Source of the DNA: a bacterium
Lineage (GTDB): Bacteria; Acidobacteriota; Thermoanaerobaculia; Multivoradales; J023
DNA: 46,096 bases
Assembly (NCBI GenBank): GCA_024226315.1
Contig: JAAELT010000120.1
Span: 1 to 46,096, forward strand
Reading direction: 5' to 3'
Made by a program: the position numbers and the translations under genes. The notes below the pieces were generated by a model, which was given only the letters and a program-made list of their open reading frames with translations, was not told the DNA's origin and made no database searches. Within the stretch, counting starts at the first letter, position 1. Every line of letters starts with the position of its first letter. Shown here piece after piece: positions 30,100 through 38,935 of the stretch.

Positions 30100-32668
30100 C
30101 CGCCGCCGGACCCGGGTCGAGCCGTAGCGCGCCGATCGCGTCGACGCCGGCCTCTTCGTCCCAGGCGTAGACCCGAACTGTCTCCGGCGTGCCGTCGCCG
30201 GAGTAGCTGGCCGCGAACGTCTCACCGACGTCGAGAGTGTCGCTGCGCAGCACCTCCCCGGCAACGTCCAGCCAGTCGACGATCGCCCTACCCGCGAACG
30301 CTGGCAGGTCCAGAGCGGCCGTGACGGCCGGAGTCTCGCCACCGACCAGCGCCGTCAGCTCGACGATGCCTGCCGGCAGCGCCAACGGCACCGCCGGGTC
30401 GCCCAGCAGGTTGTAGGTCTCCACCAGGGTCCGGTTGCCGATTGTCTTCTTGGCCCGCTGGATGGCGATGCCGATCGGCGTGCCGGGGATCAGCAGCTCG
30501 TCGAGCAGGGCCTCGCTGAAGCGCGGCGACGGGCTGTTGCGCCAGGAGGCGCCCAGCACGGCGACGGCGCCGCGGTCGGCCACCCGCAGGAACTTCTCGC
30601 CGATCGAGTCGGCATTGGGGTGATCGAAGGGCGCCGAAAAGCAGGTCATGCTGAGGACCACCGGCAGCCGGCCGTGGGGCTCGAGCGCGTCGATGTGCTC
30701 GAGGGTGAAGAGGTCGTGGTTCTTCCGGTAGTCGGGCGGGCCGGTACGCCAGATGTGGCGGCCACCGTGACCGTAGAAGTGCACCAGGCTGGTGCCGCGG
30801 TCGAAGGCCGCCTGGAGATCCACCTGGTGCCGTTCGTTGTCGCGGTCGGCGGCCTGGGGATAGACCTTCAGCGAGCCGAATCCACGCCCTTCGAGCACCG
30901 TGGCGAGGGCGTCGCTGCGCTGCTGGAACGACTTATGGTCGTTGGTGATCCACAGCACGTCACGCCGCCACGGTCCGACCGGGGGATTGGCGGCGTACGA
31001 GATCGTCTTGGCGACGATCGAGCGCACCTCCTCGGGCTCGGTGACCGGAAACCGGCCGATCGCGAGATCGGGGATGTGATTCTCGCCGTCGACAGACACG
31101 AAGTAGTTGTCGCTCGCCGAGTGGCCGTGGCCGGTGTGGTAGTTCCAGGTCGGGATCAGGTTGCGCTGGTTGGCGTCTCCCGGCACCACCGGGGTGTCCC
31201 GGGCCACGAAGCGATCGCCGTCGAACAACTGCTTCTGAGTCCAGTTCGCGTAGTTGGCGTCGTCGACCGTGTCGTGCTTGGAGTCCCAGCTGGCGTCGCC
31301 CACCAGGAGCACGAAGAGCGGAGCCGGCCGGCGCCAGCGGTGATAGGCGTGGGCGATGAAGTCGTGGATGGCTCGCGGGTGGAGAACGCCGTGGTTGAGC
31401 TCGTCGTAGATGTCCTGGACGTCGACCACCTCGACGTCCAGGCCGCGCTCACGGTGGAACTCGGCCAGCGGCTCGAGCTCGGCTCGCAGCCGTTGGTGGA
31501 CGATCATCAGATAATCGGCCCGGCGGTCGGTAGCGAGGAGGTCCGACGGGCGATCCGGTTCGATACGCCCGGGCTCGAGCAAACGATCGGATTCAGCGGC
31601 CAGGTACCAGGCGTCGGCCGTGGTGGATTCGAACCGCAGGCCTTCGGTCGACGCGGCAGGCCCGATGCGATCGCCGTTGCTGGCGTAGACCACCGGCATG
31701 CCGCCACCAGCGGGCGCGCCCAGCTCGACGACGCTGCCGTCGGCCGGCTCGGTGGGCTCGAAGCGCCGCATACCGGAGCCCCAGGCCCCTGAGCTGGGGA
31801 AGGCGATCTCGATCCAGTTGAGGGCCAGGGCATCGACGATCGGGTCGTCGGAGCCTACCGGAATGCGCTTGGGCACCCGCATTTCCAACCGGTGGGGGCC
31901 ACCGCCGAGGCGAGTCGCCGAGATCTCGAGCTTTTCCGTGTGGAGGTCGCGGCCGGCCCATTCGGCTCGTCCGATCGGCTCGCCGTCGAGCGATATTTCG
32001 ACCACGTGATCGGGGAAGTCTGGAATCGGCCGGCGCTGCAGAGACAAGCCCCTGAAATGCGCGCGCAGGATCACCGGCCCACCCGTGGGGGCGACGTCAT
32101 CGAGGTTGAGCTCCACCGAAAACGGTTGCCGGTCGATGTGGGTGAGCTTGGCCCAGTACCAGGCCTCGCTGTTGTCGGTACGCCGGATCTCGTTGCCGCT
32201 CAGGCGCAGCAGCAGCTCTTCACGTTCGAGATGGAGGTTCCGGCGCAGGGGCAGGCGAGGAGTATCTGTCACGGCCGCTCCGGTGCGCGGGGTCATCCGG
32301 GCGCCGGTCTCCGCATCGAGGCGCAAGCGGTAGACGTTGAAGCGACTGTGCTCGTGAAAGTAGGCGTCTTCGCCCACCAGGTGTTCGGCCACCAGCTCCA
32401 GGTAGTCGCCGGCCGAGAAGACGCCGTCGCCGCCGTCTTCGATCCAGATGGGCACCGGATCCCCCAGGTTCGTGAGCGCCAGGCCGGCGCTCGGGAGCTC
32501 TGACTGGTCGAGGCCAGCGGCTACCAGGGCGGCGTGATCGACGCGATAGGCGCCTGGCGCCTCGGTGTAGATGCGAAACGCCGTCTGCCCGGCGGAGAGC
32601 GGCGCCGCGGCCAGCAAGGCAACCACCAGAGCCCAGGAAAGTCTGGTGAAATCACGCAGTGGATTCAT
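30083..32668 (-). CDS. gingipain-family (C25) cysteine peptidase, secreted
   Basis: This 861-aa protein is read from the ATG at 32668 (MNPLRDFTRLSW); an ATG 15 bases upstream is an alternative with a slightly better ribosome-binding site. The signal peptide ends at LSAGQ. An N-terminal beta-rich region (about 30-400) precedes the Peptidase_C25 domain: YLMIVHQRLRAELEPLAEFH, LFVLLVGDASWDSKHD, catalytic His in LVHFYGHGGRHIW and catalytic Cys in LSMTCFSAPFDHP. A C-terminal Ig-like domain follows. No type-IX sorting domain is recognised. It lies downstream of a TPR lipoprotein and a CRTAC1-like protein in one direction. Confidence 0.88.
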   Translation of the reverse strand: MNPLRDFTRLSWALVVALLAAAPLSAGQTAFRIYTEAPGAYRVDHAALVAAGLDQSELPSAGLALTNLGDPVPIWIEDGGDGVFSAGDYLELVAEHLVGEDAYFHEHSRFNVYRLRLDAETGARMTPRTGAAVTDTPRLPLRRNLHLEREELLLRLSGNEIRRTDNSEAWYWAKLTHIDRQPFSVELNLDDVAPTGGPVILRAHFRGLSLQRRPIPDFPDHVVEISLDGEPIGRAEWAGRDLHTEKLEISATRLGGGPHRLEMRVPKRIPVGSDDPIVDALALNWIEIAFPSSGAWGSGMRRFEPTEPADGSVVELGAPAGGGMPVVYASNGDRIGPAASTEGLRFESTTADAWYLAAESDRLLEPGRIEPDRPSDLLATDRRADYLMIVHQRLRAELEPLAEFHRERGLDVEVVDVQDIYDELNHGVLHPRAIHDFIAHAYHRWRRPAPLFVLLVGDASWDSKHDTVDDANYANWTQKQLFDGDRFVARDTPVVPGDANQRNLIPTWNYHTGHGHSASDNYFVSVDGENHIPDLAIGRFPVTEPEEVRSIVAKTISYAANPPVGPWRRDVLWITNDHKSFQQRSDALATVLEGRGFGSLKVYPQAADRDNERHQVDLQAAFDRGTSLVHFYGHGGRHIWRTGPPDYRKNHDLFTLEHIDALEPHGRLPVVLSMTCFSAPFDHPNADSIGEKFLRVADRGAVAVLGASWRNSPSPRFSEALLDELLIPGTPIGIAIQRAKKTIGNRTLVETYNLLGDPAVPLALPAGIVELTALVGGETPAVTAALDLPAFAGRAIVDWLDVAGEVLRSDTLDVGETFAASYSGDGTPETVRVYAWDEEAGVDAIGALRLDPGPAADAAGR

Positions 32669-32739
32669 CTCGGAGCGGAGCATATCGTGCTTCCGGCTCG
32701 GCGCGCCGGCCGATGGTCGAGAGCGAGTGGGAGGAGCGT

Positions 32740-34380
32740 TCAGGAGCCTGGCGGAGCCGGCGTTTTCCCCTGGCGGTAGCGGGCCAGGTTCTCCTCGAGC
32801 CGCGTCGCGAAATCGTCGTGGCCGGCGGCTCTCGCCCTGGTGATCGCCTCCAGCTGCCAGCGGATCGCCTCGTCGTGGAGCCCGGCCGCGGCATTGGCCA
32901 TCGCCAGGGTCTCGAGGTAGCGGAGGTTGGAGGAGGCGGCGAGCAGATCGTCGGCTGCCTCGAGTGCCGCCGCGCCGTCGCGGACGGACTCGTCTGGGCA
33001 CGTGGCAAGCAGGCGGGCCAGCGCGTCGGCGATGCGCAGATCTCCGGGGTGAGCGGTCCGCGCCGCCCGCAGCGACTGCCGGGCCTCTGGCCAGCGGCCG
33101 AGCTGCTCCAGGCAGCGCACCCTGGCCAGGCGCACGTCGGCGAGGCTCGGATCGATCTCGAGAGTCCGTTCGAAGGGCTTCAGCGCGTCTTCGCACCGAC
33201 CGCTCTGCATCAGGATATTGGCCAGGCTCCAATGGGCGTTGCGGTAGCGTGGATTGGCCGCGATCGCGGCCTGGAAGTGGCCGATGGCCTCCTCGCCGGC
33301 GCCGCGCTGATTCGCCAGCGAGCCCAGGTTGTAGTGCGCCATGGCGTTGCCGGGCTGGCGCTGGACGACTTCTTCGAATGCGTCGGCTGCTCCCGCCGCG
33401 TCACCCATGGCGCCGAGCGCCGAGCCGAGGTTGAGGCGCGCGGAGACATTGTCCGGATCCGTTTCGACGGCCTCGCGCAGGCGCTCGGCCGCTTCGGCGA
33501 AACGCCGCGCCTGAAACAGCTCGACGCCCTGCTGCTCGAGCCTTCGGCTGTCCCTGGCGAGGCCGCTCAGGGCGCTCAGCAGGGGATCGGCGAGCGCCAC
33601 CTGCTCGTCTCCGCGCAGTTTCAGGTGAGCCTCGGCGCGCTCCACGTCACCCAGCGCACGGTACGCCTGGGCCAGCGGATAGTGGATCCGCGACGCCTCG
33701 GGCTGCAGCGCCAGGGCCTGCTCGTAGCGACGCACGGCTTCCTCGTGGTCCTGCCGCTGGGCGGCGATCTGGCCGAGCAGGAACAACGCCGGAGCACATG
33801 AAGGGTCGAGGCCGAGGGCGCTCGTCAGGTAGGGCTCGGCGTCGTCGGCAAGGTTCCGCTCCACCAGCAACCGCCCCAGCCACACCAGGGTCGGCACGTC
33901 GGTCCCCTGGAGGGCGAGCGTTTCCTCGAAGCTGGCGACGGCGGCCTCGGTCTCGCCGCGCCGGCGACGGACGTGGCCGAGGAAATAGGGCCATTGGGGA
34001 TCCTCGGGAAGCAACTGCCGGGCGTTCGTGTAGGGCGCCTCCGCGTACTCGTAAAGCGACCAGCCGTGATAGAGGTTCCCCAGGGCGCCGTACGCCTGGC
34101 CCAGCTCGGAGTCCGGCGCCTGTCGCCTTCGAGCTCTCTCGATCGCCTCCGTGGCTCGCTCGATCTGGTCGCGGGCCGTCGGGGCCAGGGACTCCAGAGG
34201 GGGTTGTCCGAGCTCGAGCAGGGAAGGCGCCGGCCGCTCGGCGCGGCGCTCCGCGCCGGTCGCCTCGGAAGCCGGACGATCCCGCTCGGCCGGCTGGCAG
34301 GCGGCGAGGCTCAGGGCGCACAGTGTCAGGCTCAGCAGTGTCAGGCTCAGCAGTGTCAGGCTCAGCAGTGCCCGGCTCAT
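32740..34380 (-). CDS. TPR-repeat lipoprotein
   Basis: This 546-aa protein starts at the ATG overlapping the upstream stop (ATGA). The signal peptide is built of LSLTL units encoded by a 15-bp tandem repeat and ends with lipobox LAAC. About ten TPR motifs follow, for example LGNLYHGWSLYEYAEAPYTN, ARLNLGSALGAMGDAAGAAD and HYNLGSLANQRGAGEEAIGH. Such proteins hold multi-protein complexes together. TPR genes next to ASPIC/UnbV-type genes are frequent in Acidobacteriota. It is the middle gene between the CRTAC1-like protein and the C25 peptidase. Confidence 0.87.
   Translation of the reverse strand: MSRALLSLTLLSLTLLSLTLCALSLAACQPAERDRPASEATGAERRAERPAPSLLELGQPPLESLAPTARDQIERATEAIERARRRQAPDSELGQAYGALGNLYHGWSLYEYAEAPYTNARQLLPEDPQWPYFLGHVRRRRGETEAAVASFEETLALQGTDVPTLVWLGRLLVERNLADDAEPYLTSALGLDPSCAPALFLLGQIAAQRQDHEEAVRRYEQALALQPEASRIHYPLAQAYRALGDVERAEAHLKLRGDEQVALADPLLSALSGLARDSRRLEQQGVELFQARRFAEAAERLREAVETDPDNVSARLNLGSALGAMGDAAGAADAFEEVVQRQPGNAMAHYNLGSLANQRGAGEEAIGHFQAAIAANPRYRNAHWSLANILMQSGRCEDALKPFERTLEIDPSLADVRLARVRCLEQLGRWPEARQSLRAARTAHPGDLRIADALARLLATCPDESVRDGAAALEAADDLLAASSNLRYLETLAMANAAAGLHDEAIRWQLEAITRARAAGHDDFATRLEENLARYRQGKTPAPPGS
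34321..34380 (-). repeat. 15-bp tandem repeat within a signal-peptide coding region
   Basis: Three identical units CAGTGTCAGGCTCAG (34321-34335, 34336-34350, 34351-34365) are followed by a diverged fourth (34366-34380) ending in the start codon. On the coding strand they give LSLTL three times in the hydrophobic core. Confidence 0.9.
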
Positions 34381-36203
34381 TCCGCAATCTCCGTCCCGCT
34401 GCCTTCGCGCAGGGTGTGGTAGCTGCCGGCCGCGAGCCCGCGCCAGGCTTCGCGCAGACCGCTCGGCCAGACCACCGTCACACTCTCCGGGGCCTCCGCC
34501 CCGAGGCCGACCAGTACCCGCGGGTCGTTGGCCGAGCAATAGCTGCCGTCGCGGCGCGAGCGGCGCGACACGGTGCGACCACCGTCGGTGGTGACCGCGA
34601 CCCGGACGGCGAGCGGATCGCGGCGGCCGGCGGCGTCGATCAGCCGCAGCCCGAGCCAGCGGTTGGCCGCGCCGACCTGGTTGAGCAACAGGCGCGCCGG
34701 GCCGTTGTTGTTGACCACCAGCACGTCGGTATCGCCGTCGTTGTCGAGGTCGCCGAAGGCGGCGCCGCGGCTCACCTCGGAGCGTTCGCCCAGCGCCTCG
34801 AGCTCGACGAAGCGTTCGCCGCCCAGGTTGCGGAAGAGCTGATTGGGCTGGTGCAGCGGATAGGGGTCGCCGGCGCGCGCCAGCTCCAGGTCGGTCTTGA
34901 CCGCGCCGTTGGCCACCAGCAGGTCGGGCCAGCCGTCGTTGTCGAAATCGAGCCATGCGGTGCCGAAGGAGGTATAGCGCAGGCTCGGCGAGGCCAGGTC
35001 GAAGGCGATCGTCGAGTCCTGGTACTGCCCGTCTCCCAGGTTGCGATAGAGGGTGTTGCTCTCGCCCACCAGGTGGGTCAGGAAGAGATCGTCGTCACCG
35101 TCGCCGTCGAAGTCGGCGGCGTCGACCCCCATGCTGCCTTCGACGCCGCCGCTGCCGTTGACCGCGCAGCCTCTCGGCAGCGCTTCCTCGCGAAAGGTGA
35201 CTCGGCCGTCCGCGACGCCGCCCTGGTTGATCCACAGCAGGTTTTCCACCGCGTCGTTGGCGACGTAGAGATCCACCCAGCCGTCGCCGTCGAAGTCGCT
35301 CGCCACCGCGCCGAGGGTGTTGCCGAAGGCGGCGGCCAGCCCGGCGGCGGCGGTTACGTCCTCGAAGGTGACGGCTCCGTTCTTGCCGGGGCCGCGGTTG
35401 CGCAGCAGACGATCGGGCGCCGGCCGGAAGGACAGCGGACTGCAGTAGTCGGCGACCGAGGTCTCTTCGTAGCACACCTTGTGCGTGGCGTCGCTGAAGT
35501 CGACGTAGTTGCCGACGAAGAGGTCGAGCCAACCGTCGCGGTCGAAGTCGAGGAAGGTGGCGGCGGTCGACCAGCGGGTGTCGTCGACGCCCGCGGCGGC
35601 GGTGACGTCGGAGAACCCGACGGTACCGTCGGCGCCGGGGCCGTCGTTGCGCCACAGCTGGTTGGAGCCGAGGTTGGTGACGTAGATGTCGGGCCAACCG
35701 TCGTTGTCGACGTCCCCGACCGCCACCCCCATGCCGTACCCCGGCGCCGCGATGCCGGCTTCCGCCGTGACGTCGACGAAACGCGGTAGCGTGCCGGCCT
35801 CCAGGTCGTTGCGGTAGAGGCGGTCACCGAGAGGCGAGCGCGGAGGGAACCTGGCGTCGGCGAGGGTTTTCCCCTGGCCGAGCATGGCGCCCTGGGGCAG
35901 GTAGACGTCGAGGTCGCCGTCGTTGTCGAAATCCAGCAGCGCGCCGCCCGGGCCCATCATCTCGGCGATGTAGAGCTCACCCGACATGCCGTTGAAGTGT
36001 ATGAAGTCGAGGCCCGTCTCGCCCGCTGCCTCGGTGAACGGTGTCGCGGTCTCCGGTCCCAGGGCCGAATCGACTTGCGGCACCGAGGCCGGTGGTGTGC
36101 TCGGGCTCGTCTCGCCGCCACAGCCGGCCGAGAAGAGAGGCCAAACGAGGGCGGAAGTCAAGAGGCCGCGAATCCATACGCGGGCCGTTGCGGGGCGCTG
36201 CAC
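34377..36203 (-). CDS. CRTAC1-like lipoprotein with FG-GAP/VCBS repeats and ASPIC/UnbV domain
   Basis: This 608-aa protein has a lipoprotein signal (FSAGC near residue 28). At least seven FG-GAP/VCBS repeats carry the Ca-binding form DFDNDGDLDVYL, DVDNDGWPDIYV, DFDGDGWVDLYV, DFDGDGDDDLFL and DLDNDGDTDVLV, making a seven-bladed propeller on the cell surface. The C-terminal ASPIC/UnbV domain (about 500-600) has NRWLGLRLIDAAGRRDPLAV and VTVVWPSGLREAW. Its function in bacteria is not proven; binding of ligands or adhesion is likely. It is the first gene of the three-gene group. Confidence 0.9.
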   Translation of the reverse strand: MQRPATARVWIRGLLTSALVWPLFSAGCGGETSPSTPPASVPQVDSALGPETATPFTEAAGETGLDFIHFNGMSGELYIAEMMGPGGALLDFDNDGDLDVYLPQGAMLGQGKTLADARFPPRSPLGDRLYRNDLEAGTLPRFVDVTAEAGIAAPGYGMGVAVGDVDNDGWPDIYVTNLGSNQLWRNDGPGADGTVGFSDVTAAAGVDDTRWSTAATFLDFDRDGWLDLFVGNYVDFSDATHKVCYEETSVADYCSPLSFRPAPDRLLRNRGPGKNGAVTFEDVTAAAGLAAAFGNTLGAVASDFDGDGWVDLYVANDAVENLLWINQGGVADGRVTFREEALPRGCAVNGSGGVEGSMGVDAADFDGDGDDDLFLTHLVGESNTLYRNLGDGQYQDSTIAFDLASPSLRYTSFGTAWLDFDNDGWPDLLVANGAVKTDLELARAGDPYPLHQPNQLFRNLGGERFVELEALGERSEVSRGAAFGDLDNDGDTDVLVVNNNGPARLLLNQVGAANRWLGLRLIDAAGRRDPLAVRVAVTTDGGRTVSRRSRRDGSYCSANDPRVLVGLGAEAPESVTVVWPSGLREAWRGLAAGSYHTLREGSGTEIAE

Positions 36204-36253
36204 GGCCGCATCATACCTTCAACAGGCTCGAAGCCTCGGCGCAAAGTCTGACC

Positions 36254-36275
36254 CTCCGGTGAGATTTCATCGGAG
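36254..36275 (-). terminator. imperfect hairpin between the P-domain and CRTAC1-like genes
   Basis: CTCCGGTGA (36254-36262) and TCATCGGAG (36267-36275) pair with one mismatch across a 4-base loop. There is no T-tract. Confidence 0.25.
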
Positions 36276-36331
36276 ACAGGCGCCGGGGCCGGGGACGCGT
36301 CAGCGCCCCCGGCGGCGGTTGACCGTCAGGC

Positions 36332-37000
36332 CTATTCGACCGCGAAGCTCTGGAGCTCCACAGGCACCTGTTCGAAGGTGATCGAGGCGCTGTCGAGTGT
36401 TCCGGTGTCGCCCGAACCCGCGTCACCGACGCAGACCATCCAAGCACCGGCGGCTGCCGGGCCGACGTAGTCGCTCAGATCGTCGTCGGTCCCGGGGAAT
36501 CCGAGACCCTGGTTGACGTCGTGCGCGCAGATTCCGTCGCCGGTGCAGATGATGCCACCGGGCACACCCATGTCCTCGGAGGGCGGGTTGCCGGTGCCTT
36601 CTTCGGTGTAGGTGACGGTGGCGCCCGTCCAGTCGTCGGAGTCGCCGCAACAACCCAGGCCGTCGTCCGCCGTTTCCGAGAAGGCGGCGCGGCTCTGGAT
36701 CCGCTTGACCAGGCCCCCGGGATTGATGACCTTGATCACCAGGTCACCGACCCAGGTGTGGGTGACGGCGATGTCGAAGACCGGCGGGGTCTTGAGCACG
36801 TCGGGGCAGCCCGCGTCGATGGTGTAGGTGCAGGTGAGGCAGGCCATCGAGCCGGTCGTGCCGTCGTAGGCGTCGTCGGGGATGGCGACCGGGCCGCCCG
36901 TACAGGCGACCACGGCGGGGTTGGACGGACAGGTGGCGAAAGCAGGGGCGGCGAGGAGGGCCGCGGCGGCGATCAGCAAGGCGATGCGTAGTCGAGTCAT
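36332..37000 (-). CDS. secreted P-domain protein with terminal PVELQSFAVE
   Basis: This 222-aa protein has a signal peptide ending APAFA near residue 22. The mature part is one proprotein-convertase P-type beta-sandwich: VFDIAVTHTWVGDLVIKVIN, then AAGAWMVCVGDAGSGDTGTL and ASITFEQ. Eight Cys residues suggest disulfides. Such domains are usually attached to subtilisin-type proteases; here it stands alone. The last residues VPVELQSFAVE resemble a C-terminal tail seen on secreted proteins of Bacteroidota and Acidobacteriota (from memory). Confidence 0.8.
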   Translation of the reverse strand: MTRLRIALLIAAAALLAAPAFATCPSNPAVVACTGGPVAIPDDAYDGTTGSMACLTCTYTIDAGCPDVLKTPPVFDIAVTHTWVGDLVIKVINPGGLVKRIQSRAAFSETADDGLGCCGDSDDWTGATVTYTEEGTGNPPSEDMGVPGGIICTGDGICAHDVNQGLGFPGTDDDLSDYVGPAAAGAWMVCVGDAGSGDTGTLDSASITFEQVPVELQSFAVE

Positions 37001-37429
37001 GAGAATCTCCAGTCGAGTTAAAAAGAACGTCCTTCGGTTTCTTGTTACGCGGTCATGTCAAGTCGGCCGGGCGGCTTTGGGTGGCGGCGCCCTTCCGGGA
37101 TCCGCGAGGCCGGCGGCCGAGGCTGCCGCGCCCCCGGCCAGCGCCGGTGAGATCCCGAGAACGAGACTCAAGAACCGTGCGCGAGGCGAGCAGCGGATGA
37201 TCTTGGATAGCAGGTCTTGCGGCACTGATTCAGTACACTTCGCCCGGGGGGTACCCGCGAGATGAGGCATCGTCGCGCCGTGAGCTCGTCGATGCCGGTA
37301 TATTCGAGGAACTTGCGAACCTTAACACAAGCCCCGAGTGGCGTCTAACGGAAACGCCACACGAAGGAGCGCCCGCATGGATCTATGTTTCTGGTCAGAA
37401 CACGCGTCGAGGAAGCGGGGGAGATCGAC
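37001..37429. other. intergenic region, upstream of two divergent genes
   Basis: No supported gene lies in these 429 bp. TTGACA-like sequence on the minus strand near 37065 and TATATT at 37299-37304 are possible promoter parts, but neither has a convincing partner box. A 70-codon minus ORF inside is listed separately. Confidence 0.4.
37058..37270 (-). CDS. possible small hypothetical protein (70 aa)
   Basis: The frame starts MPHLAGTPRAKCTES and includes a hydrophobic segment FLSLVLGISPALAGGAAASA, then a Pro-rich basic end. No good ribosome-binding site is present and no family is recognised. It may be a chance ORF in GC-rich DNA. Confidence 0.25.
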   Translation of the reverse strand: MPHLAGTPRAKCTESVPQDLLSKIIRCSPRARFLSLVLGISPALAGGAAASAAGLADPGRAPPPKAARPT

Positions 37430-38920
37430 GTGACGGAGAGATCGCGCCGCCCCGCCGGCCGGGCCATCTTCACCGGCCTGCTCTGGCTCGCCGGCCTGGC
37501 GGCCGCGGGCGCGGAAAGCGTCGAGTTGCCGGCCGAGCTGGCCGTCGACACGAACGCGCTGGTGCTCGAGCTGTGGAATGCCCAGGTGGACGTGCTGTTC
37601 GACGGCGAGCCTGCGCCGTTGCTGCGGGCGTCCGCCACCGGCACGGACGGGGAGTCGATCGAGGTTCTCGAGCTGTCGGAAGAAAGCGGCACCCTGACGA
37701 TCCGCAGGCCCCCCGGCGTCGACGACAAGGGGCCGCCGTGGAAAGTCGAAGTGGTTCTGAATCCGGCGCAGCGCCTGCGCCTCGCGGGGCGCGACGTGGT
37801 GTCGAGCATCGAAGATCCGAGGCCCCAGCCGGGTGAGCGCTCCGATTCGAATCGCCTGAAGGGTGGCGGGGAACGGAGAACCGGCGACGACGCGGGACCG
37901 AGGTCCATCGCCGAGCTCTCGCTCGCGCACTCCCAGGCGGACATCCAGGGGCTCCGTAGCGTCACGGTACAAGCGACCGAGAGCTCACTGTGGCTGACCC
38001 GGACGTCGGGACCGTTGGAGCTCGATCTCGAAGGCGGATCCGTCGAGTCCATCGGCCATCGGGGGCCGGCGGAGCTCACCTCGATCGATGCCGGCGTGAT
38101 CCTTGGCGGCCTCCGGGGGGGCGTGACCGCGGAGCTGGAAGGCGGCAGCCTGGAGATTCAGGACGGCGCCGGAGCCGTGACCGTCTCGATGACGGATGCT
38201 CTGCTGGTCGCAGAGGGCAGAACGGGCCAGATCGAGGTCGAGGGCGAGGCCGCCGTGATCGAGGCGCGCGCTTCCCGAGGCAACGCGCCGGTGCAGATCG
38301 AGGGAGCCGATCTGCAGGTGATTCTCGACCAGATCCGTGGGCGCGTCGCCGTCACTCTCGAGGGCGGCAGCCTGGAAGCGACGGCACTGTCCGCGAGGCT
38401 CGAGCTGTCGGGAGAGCAGGGCGCTGTGTTCGAGCTCTCGGACCTCGCTGGCCACGTGGAGCTCGAGCTCGCCGGCGCGTCTGAGGCGCGCTTCAGCGGA
38501 GCCGTCAGATTGGAGGCCGAGGTCACCGAGTCGACTCTGTGGCTGGAACAGGTCCAGCAGGCGGCGCTCGCCGGCGTCTCGGCCGAGATCCACGCCAGCG
38601 GCATCCAGCACCTGGCGGAGCTCGAGGTGAGCGACTCGGAGCTCGAGCTCGATCTGACCGACGTCGTCAACAACCTGTCATTTCAGCTCAGCGGCGCCAG
38701 CCGAGGGTGGGTGGGGCTGCCGACGCCATGCATCGTCCAGCACGCCGCTCCCGAGGCCAGCCTCGATTCGGGCGTCGAGGTCACCGGCTGCGACCTCCGC
38801 AATTCCGGCCAGCCGATCGGGTCGGCACGCTCACACCTGATCTACGGTGCCCGGCGCCCGGTGACGCTGACCCTCGCCGTCGACGAAGAGGTCGAGCTCG
38901 AGATCGAGGGCCGGCCCTGA
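37430..38920 (+). CDS. secreted repetitive beta-rich protein (496 aa)
   Basis: The start is taken as GTG at 37430, seven bases after GGGGGAG; an ATG at 37385 lacks such a site. A signal peptide ends near AAAGAES (about residue 29). From about residue 150 on, short beta-strand units recur, such as LELDLEGGSVESIG, VTAELEGGSLEIQ, VAVTLEGGSLEATA, ESSLWLTRTSG and ESTLWLEQVQ. This looks like a parallel beta-helix or a GIN/DUF4097-type adhesin head. Glu and Asp are abundant and only two Cys residues are present near the end. I cannot assign a family firmly. A truncated paralogue lies at 29208-29396. Confidence 0.75.
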   Translation: MTERSRRPAGRAIFTGLLWLAGLAAAGAESVELPAELAVDTNALVLELWNAQVDVLFDGEPAPLLRASATGTDGESIEVLELSEESGTLTIRRPPGVDDKGPPWKVEVVLNPAQRLRLAGRDVVSSIEDPRPQPGERSDSNRLKGGGERRTGDDAGPRSIAELSLAHSQADIQGLRSVTVQATESSLWLTRTSGPLELDLEGGSVESIGHRGPAELTSIDAGVILGGLRGGVTAELEGGSLEIQDGAGAVTVSMTDALLVAEGRTGQIEVEGEAAVIEARASRGNAPVQIEGADLQVILDQIRGRVAVTLEGGSLEATALSARLELSGEQGAVFELSDLAGHVELELAGASEARFSGAVRLEAEVTESTLWLEQVQQAALAGVSAEIHASGIQHLAELEVSDSELELDLTDVVNNLSFQLSGASRGWVGLPTPCIVQHAAPEASLDSGVEVTGCDLRNSGQPIGSARSHLIYGARRPVTLTLAVDEEVELEIEGRP

Positions 38921-38935
38921 TCGCCGGGGGGACTC

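Noticed and set aside
33798..35789. 663-codon plus-strand ORF opposite the TPR and CRTAC1-like genes
   Set aside because: It spans two well-supported genes, is Arg/Gly/Val-rich and mirrors Ca-binding repeats of the true frame.
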